Source: Vanilla planifolia (lineage: Eukaryota > Streptophyta > Magnoliopsida > Asparagales > Orchidaceae). From it: 64,000 nt of DNA. Below the pieces are notes generated by a model that was not told the DNA's origin, made no database searches, and saw only the letters and a list, made by a program, of their open reading frames with translations. Positions 59,045-64,000 of this stretch are shown here, piece after piece. How positions within the stretch are numbered: position 1 is the first letter of the stretch; each line of letters opens with the position of its first letter. The translations under genes and the position numbers were made by a program. Location of the stretch: the NCBI GenBank assembly GCA_023846275.1, contig CM043868.1:2437153-2501152 (forward strand). Reading direction: 5' to 3'.

Positions 59045-59400
59045 ATGTTTGTCACCTGTAATGAAAAGAGATGTAGATTAGTCATTGATGATGCAAGTGT
59101 CAAGAATGTTATCTCTATGCATGCTTTGTTTTAGGAAAACCTTATAGTCAAGCCACTTCCAAACTCATTTCATGTGAATTGGGTGAATGACATATCCTTA
59201 GTAGTAACTCCTTGTTGTCTTGTTCTCAGAAAAATGGTAAGCTATGAGAAAAAAGTTTGATATGATATCTTTCCTATGGATATAGCCACATATTCCACTT
59301 GGAGGGTTTAGTTATACGAAATGAATGAAACTCAGTATGGCAAAGAAAATACTTATGCTTTCCAATTTAATGGTAAGATCATAAAACTATTACCTTAAAA
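59045..59400 (+). pseudogene. Gypsy-E protease
   Basis: LFVTCNEKRCRLVIDDASVK and NVISMHALF start the domain; the catalytic D-S/G-G/S triad reads D-D-A-S (59087-59098). Next come FHVNWVNDISLVV, TPCCLVL, YDIFPMDIATYSTW and ENTYAFQFNGKIIKLLP (to about 59395), the same block order as in Gypsy-C. Retroviral-type aspartic protease that would cleave Gag-Pol. One TAG and one TGA interrupt it. Confidence 0.85.
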
Positions 59401-59789
59401 ACTAATTGAAAAAACTCTTAAATCATAAGGCCACTCCTAATGATCCACCTAAATAAATTTAAAAGAAAATCACTAAACATAAACCAATCATACTTTTAAG
59501 AGAAAATTTAGCTTCTCCTAAATCTAATCTTATCATAAATAGAATCGAATTGAAGAACCTTAGTTGATAATTCACTAATCACTCTTCCTTCTTTATCATG
59601 CATGTGAAAGCAGTTAAATAAACTCATTTTGAAGCAACCAATCCACCAAATATAAATAAACTCCTATTCCAATTTAGAGATATCACCTCAGAGGAGCTCC
59701 ATAATGTGTTACCTCTCATAAAAAAATCCAACATAGAATAAACTTGGTATAATGGTTCTCAATTATCAAACTTTTGCATTATAAAATAA

Positions 59790-60450
59790 ACCCAAGTAAA
59801 CATTTTGAATTGAAATGTCAAGTAGATGAACTCCTTTAGAAGAATTTTCTAAAGGAGCGTCTTAACCCATATGTAGTTTCAATGCTTCTCTTTCCTGAAA
59901 GAAATAACTCATTACATATGTGCATCAATAATCACATCATTAATAGGATAATAATAAAAATATAGGTTTCCAATTCCAAGATTAGATGACATCTTAAATC
60001 CTTTTTTAGGCTCCAATGTTTTCTCAAAACTAGAACTTAGAAGTGTCAGCCCTCAAATAAGGATTTAGGAAAGAGATCGATAGAAATAACCTTTAAAATT
60101 CTAGATGGCTATTATAAATAGTTAGTTATGTTTTTTGGTTTATCAAATGCTTTTAGCACTTTCATGTGTTTAATGAAAAAAGTTCTCAACCCATTCATAA
60201 GAAAATTTTTTGTCATATACTTTGGTGATATTTTAATATATAGTTTTGATGAAACTTCTCACTTTGCGCAATCTTAGATTAGTCCTAGAAAACTTAGAGT
60301 AGAAAAATTATATATAAACCTCATGAAGTGTTCTTTTATACAAGACAATATAAACTTCTTTGGATTTCTAGTCTCATTAATGACCTCCAACCAGACCCTT
60401 AAAAAATTTAAGCCACATTAGATTGCCAAAAATTAAAATTGTACTTAAAA
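59790..60450 (+). pseudogene. Gypsy-E reverse transcriptase
   Basis: NFELKCQVDELL and LKERLNPYVV open the domain near 59803-59880, followed by a degenerate fingers region. [15 protein letters not shown] (about 60121-60166) is the 'LVMPFGLSNAPSTFM' block. The catalytic Y-F-D-D reads Y-F-G-D (60218-60229) in [11 protein letters not shown]. The thumb continues LVLENLRVEKLYINLMKCSF and INFFGFLVSLMTSNQT (to about 60400). Loss of a catalytic Asp alone would abolish activity; stops and frameshifts add to this. Confidence 0.9.
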
Positions 60451-60980
60451 GTTTTTTTTTTGGAATTACCACTTTTTACAGACAATTCATAAGCAATTTA
60501 TCTAGAATGATGACACACAATGAGAATTTAATCAAATAAGGCATCTTATGACCTCTACTCTTGTATTGCTTTTACAAGATTTTATCATGATTTTTAAAGT
60601 TTCTTATGATGTTTCTTGAATTAGAATTAGTAGTGTACTTAATCAAAGTAATCAACACTCTATAGAAAAGTTGAATGATAAAAGATAATGATATTCTACT
60701 TATGATAAAGAATTTAAAATAATCATTCAATGTTTAAAACATTGGCAACACTATTTGTTACATAGAGAATTCATTTTGAATATCAATCATCATGTCTTAA
60801 AATACATCAATACTTAATCAAAATTGAATCATAGACATCCTAAATGGATTGAATACCTAGGATATTTCTCTTTTGCTTTAAAACATAAACTTGATAAAGA
60901 CAAAAAAACTTATAAATGCATTATCAAGGATAGCTTTATTAATTTTGTCTTTGGAATTCCAAGTTCTAACCTTTGATAAA
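60451..60980 (+). pseudogene. Gypsy-E connection and RNase H
   Basis: After FWNYHFLQTIHKQFI (about 60458-60502) and a degenerate stretch, RNase H is clear: GVLNQSNQHSIEKLN, YSTYDKEFKIIIQCLKHW, QHYLLHREFILNINHH (60698-60790), PKWIEYLGYFSFALKH and KDKKTYKCII (to about 60930). It would degrade the RNA strand of the RNA/DNA hybrid. The His/Asp block after 'ALKH' follows the family order. Few stops in the second half. Confidence 0.85.
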
Positions 60981-61139
60981 TTTAAAATAACTATCCACTC
61001 TATCCTAATTTAATATAATTTATGTTGATTTAAAAGATAAACCTTTAAGCATTAATAGTAAATTTGCTATTATTATTGACTATTTATTTAGAGAAAAATA
61101 ATTATGTATTTCTCAAACATCTCTAATAGAATTATTAAT

Positions 61140-61773
61140 GACTAAATTATATGCAGGAGGAATTATTAGGCACATGGAAATTGATAAAACTATCAATTTC
61201 TTTAAAGAGATGTTGAAAAAGTTCTTTTTCAATGCTCCACTTTTAAAAGAGTGAAAACAACAAAAAGCAAGCAAACACACAACCTGATTAATTCTTTATA
61301 GACCATAGGAAGATCTACCTACAAACTTCAATTTTTGATTGTGAAGAACACCTAGGCATCATTATAACATTTTTGAAGTGGTGGATCATTTCTCCAAAAT
61401 GACACATTACCCATTCTCTAAGACAAATCATGAATCACATATTACTAAAACTAATTTTTATGAAATTGTAAAACTACTTAGGTTTCCATCTACAATTGTT
61501 TTTAATCGTGTTGTTCAATTTGTCTTGTACTTTTGGCAAACACTTTGGAAACCTTTTGGAATGAAACTCAAATTTTCATCAACTTTTCACCCACAAACTG
61601 ATGGTCAAATTAAAGTCATCAATCACACCATAGGAAATCTTTTAAGATTTCTTGTAAGAAAGAACTTCGGAATGCGGGATTTGCATCTAGTTACATTTAA
61701 GTTTGCATATAATAGCACTATTTCAAAAACTACTAAAAAACTCCTTTTGAAATTATATATGGGTTTAACCTAA
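61140..61773 (+). pseudogene. Gypsy-E integrase with altered catalytic triad
   Basis: The N-terminal part is short and worn (YAGGIIRHMEIDKTINFFKE, about 61150-61210). The core is the longest open frame in the window, 131 codons (61378-61773), beginning MVDHFSKMTHYPF. By alignment with the family, the three catalytic acids should be Asp3, residue 43 and residue 79 of this frame. Asp3 is kept, residue 43 is Asn (IVFNRVVQF) and residue 79 is Lys (TDGQIKVINHTI). The 35-residue spacing between the second and third positions is preserved. FHPQTDGQ and FAYNSTISK are well conserved. It would insert element DNA; it is catalytically dead. Confidence 0.9.
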
Positions 61774-62410
61774 AGTAATTTATCGATTTATTTGACATTA
61801 CCATGCATACATTCTCTAAAGTTTCATTTAATTTTACACTTGATTTGTTTAAAAAACATAACAAAGTTAAGCAACAAATAGAAGCAAACAATGCCAAGTA
61901 TACTAAGGCTATTAATCAAAATAGATATTTGAGGAAATTTAACAAAGGTGACCATGTTTTGATTTGCATTTGACCAAAATATATAATTCCACTAAATATA
62001 AAAAGTTGCATGCATTAGCTTATAGAACTTTCAAAATAATTATGAAAATTAGTGCAAAGTCTCATCTTCTTGAATTTAAACCTAGCATGTTCATTAGTCC
62101 AATTTTAATATTGAGGACACTCTATCATATAACAAAAATTTGCAACATGGGATTGTGTAATCTAACTCTCATATGAGTGAAAATGATGAACAATTATCAA
62201 TACCTTCAATGCACCAATTATTTGAAGTTGAGAAAATTATCATTAATGGGAAGCCTTTCAACACCACCTCACCACAAAGGTTCCTCATCTATAGGAAAAA
62301 TAAAGCACCTTCTGATAGCACATGGATGGTCGGAAGACTTAGCCAAGCTTGCTCCGTAATTAATATATGACCACCTTAATTTTAACTCTACAAGAAAAGT
62401 TCTTTTGGCC
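61774..62410 (+). pseudogene. Gypsy-E integrase C-terminus and chromodomain
   Basis: After the integrase core the reading is broken until about 62173, where a 65-codon frame contains FEVEKIIINGKPF (62221-62259) and RFLIYRKNKAPSDSTWMVG (62278-62334). This follows the chromodomain pattern 'VEKIL....YLVKWKG.P.SEATWE', with the aromatic cage partly lost (LIYRKN for LVKWKG) but the C-terminal Trp kept. Chromodomains direct chromovirus insertion to chromatin marks. The overlapping frames at 61964-62176 and 62177-62359 are shadows. Confidence 0.7.
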
Positions 62411-62422
62411 TAGTGGAGATGA
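62411..62422 (+). other. Gypsy-E polypurine tract
   Basis: TAGTGGAGATGA immediately before the TGTAGCATAA start of the 3' LTR. Confidence 0.6.
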
Positions 62423-63270
62423 TGTAGCATAAATCAATGACATTACAACAAAATAATAACATAGACCTATGACAAGTTCTCAAGTGTGGGCTAATCAAAA
62501 TAAAGTTTTGGAACCCATCATGAAGCATGAAATGAAAGCTCACATAAGCAAGTTTTGGACCAACACATGAAGTTCACTTAAAGTAACCATAAAATTTATG
62601 GCAAGAATTTTACAAAAATATGTGAAGTATAAAGATTCTATTTGGATTAAAAAATGGTGTTAATAGTTGATTATTTTATAAAATAGGACTTAATGCTCTT
62701 ACTTTTATAAAAGTAAGTGTTAGTGGATTTTAATAGATATTAGTGGTTATATTGGAGAAACATGTATAAATATCTCCAAAATTTGAAATAAAAGCATATA
62801 ATTTAATAGTTTGAGTCATCTACTTTATGTTATTTCTTAGTGGCTTCAGTGTGGGTGAAACTTTGTGGCTTTTCCTTCCCTTGTGAAACTCTATGGTGTG
62901 TGTTGCAAGATTAAGTGGTATGTTACTCTTCCTCCATTCATCTTTCATAACCCATTTTCTATCATTGATAATCACCATTAAAACAACTATTCTTTCTCTA
63001 TTATTTACTCAAGCTATTTATTTACAACTTAGATCCTTACACTATAGCAATTGCTTTACTGGCACTATAACAATTGCACGCAAGCTACCTACGTGCCAAT
63101 CTACTTACATAATGCACATCCAGCTCCCAACCAAAATACATCTAGCACACAATAATAGGCATTTGTAAAATAAATAGTACTTGAATATTATTTTTCTATT
63201 TTTGAGTTTGGATTCCTTTACTCCACTCTTACATCACCTTGGAATCAAAAACCTTTAATCATCTCTATCA
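62423..63270 (+). repeat. Gypsy-E 3' LTR
   Basis: Collinear with 56516-57280 but about 80 bases longer, mostly from extra sequence in the first half. It retains a TATA-like TATAAATA at 62765-62772 that is changed in the 5' LTR, and ends ATCTCTATCA at 63270. The 91-codon ORF at 62893-63168 lies inside the LTR and is not a gene. Confidence 0.9.
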
Positions 63271-64000
63271 ATTATCTACTTTGGTTGTCTTATCTTAACT
63301 TGAATAGGTTTTTTACAAATTGTCCCAACACTTTAAGACCATGGCATTTCATATAAATACAAAATCACACTTTAAGTAATTGATGTGAGGTGATTCATCA
63401 TTAGAGCCTATATTAAAAACCTTATAAGAGTCGCTCCTTATCAAGCAATTCCTCTCTTAAGACATCACTTGAAGTTCACCACTATCCTCTTCAGCAATAA
63501 CTGTCACGAGCACACCACCTTCCACTTGAAGCTAGTGGTCTTATGACAGCCAAGATAGATAAGAGAAAAGAGTGAGCACAAGATGATGTCTTAATAAAGG
63601 AATCACTAGAAAAAGAGTGGCTTCCAATAAGCTTCTAGATGAAGTGGTATAAGGATAACTTTTCTCATATTAATTAGTGAATGAGTGATTTTAGTATTTA
63701 TATAAGACTCTATAATCTTAAGATATTGAAACACCTTTTAAACATAAAACCCACCTAGTTGAGACAATATGACCCAAGTGGATAATATCTTGACATAATA
63801 AAACTAGGATAAAATTTGATACTATAACTAATCCTTTATTAGTTTAATAAGGTTTAGGAAACAATAATAAAGAAGTAGGTGTCCTATTATGCCTAGGACT
63901 AAAGAGGTCAAATAGTGAATGTCAAGTGATGTTATAACATCCCAAAAGTAAAGAAAAATTATTTTAAGAAAGAATGTACCATTAATAATGATTAATGATC
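63271..64000. other. Unassigned stretch right of Gypsy-E
   Basis: The gag of Gypsy-D is expected here on the minus strand but could not be recognised. A TATA-like TTTATATAAGACTC lies near 63697 (also readable as TATATAAATA on the minus strand). TGTTATAACATCCC at 63930-63943 resembles a Gypsy LTR start on the plus strand, without a polypurine tract before it. No coding sequence seen. Confidence 0.35.

Larger units (their letters stand above)
56516..63270 (+). mobile_element. Gypsy-E, near full-length Ty3/Gypsy chromovirus
   Basis: This 6.75-kb element keeps the complete architecture: 5' LTR (56516-57280), primer-binding site (57283), gag (57839-58920), protease (59045-59400), reverse transcriptase (59790-60450), RNase H (60600-60980), integrase (61140-61775), chromodomain (62218-62360), polypurine tract and 3' LTR (62423-63270). 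It starts TGTAG and ends CTATCA at both LTRs. Flanking pentamers ATTTA (56511-56515) and ATTAT (63271-63275) agree only partly. It appears to have inserted into the gag/protease junction of the older, opposite-strand Gypsy-D. LTRs are well under 80% identical by eye, so the insertion is itself old. No open frame longer than 131 codons is left. Confidence 0.9.

Noticed and set aside
62893-63168. 91-codon ORF
   Set aside because: Lies entirely within the Gypsy-E 3' LTR; the matching part of the 5' LTR is not open.
63930-63943. TGTTATAACATCCC as an LTR start
   Set aside because: No polypurine tract before it, and the window ends too soon to test for an LTR.
1-64000. A host protein-coding gene with introns
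   Set aside because: I looked for conserved exons on both strands and found only retroelement domains; a very diverged or short-exon gene cannot be ruled out without a profile search.

Overview
The window looks like intergenic heterochromatin of a flowering plant. It is very AT-rich, no open reading frame exceeds 131 codons, and I found no intact host gene, rRNA, tRNA or CRISPR array. Almost every recognisable stretch is the decayed remains of a plant retroelement. The plant assignment rests on the families: LINEs with a DUF4283-like ORF1 and a C-terminal plant-type RNase H, Ty3/Gypsy chromovirus pol with a chromodomain, a Ty1/Copia pol, and a SIRE/Maximus-like LTR. The species cannot be named. 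All coding calls come from translating by eye across stops and frameshifts, so edges are approximate (tens of bases for protein remnants, hundreds for LTR-like regions).

Layout. 1-2970 is unassigned. A Copia pol (+) starts at about 2971, is split by LINE-I (+, 3151-8779, flanked by imperfect ~20-bp repeats), resumes at 8780 with an internal ~0.53-kb tandem duplication, and ends at a 3' LTR-like region (10400-10830). 10831-14320 is unassigned. 14322-16030 resembles a SIRE-type Copia LTR. 18300-20860 holds the 3' end of a minus-strand Gypsy (Gypsy-A: integrase tail, polypurine tract, LTR start). 20900-27150 appears to be two diverged direct copies of an LTR-like sequence carrying short tandem arrays. 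27150-34480 is LINE-II (+), whose reverse transcriptase is split by a ~2.2-kb insertion.

35040-35780 is a Gypsy gag/protease fragment (Gypsy-B, +), followed by an LTR-like region to about 37870. 40245-41085 is another gag/protease fragment (Gypsy-C, +). 41781-42066 is a 143-bp tandem repeat. 42470-50105 holds two minus-strand LINEs head to tail: LINE-III (with an internal deletion) and LINE-IV (5' truncated). 50106-56445 is a minus-strand Gypsy (Gypsy-D) with an interrupted pol. Abutting its protease is a nearly full-length plus-strand chromovirus (Gypsy-E, 56516-63270) with both LTRs, primer-binding site, gag, protease, reverse transcriptase, RNase H, integrase, chromodomain and polypurine tract, all inactivated.

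The pieces do not act together as a system. They record successive insertions: LINE into Copia, unknown element into LINE, Gypsy into Gypsy. I saw no convincing undescribed biological system. The most unexplained material is the quasi-palindrome clusters near 14.7-15.3, 50.1-51.0 and 54.2-54.8 kb, the tandem arrays of 20.9-25.8 kb, and the unclassified insertions inside LINE-II and Gypsy-D.
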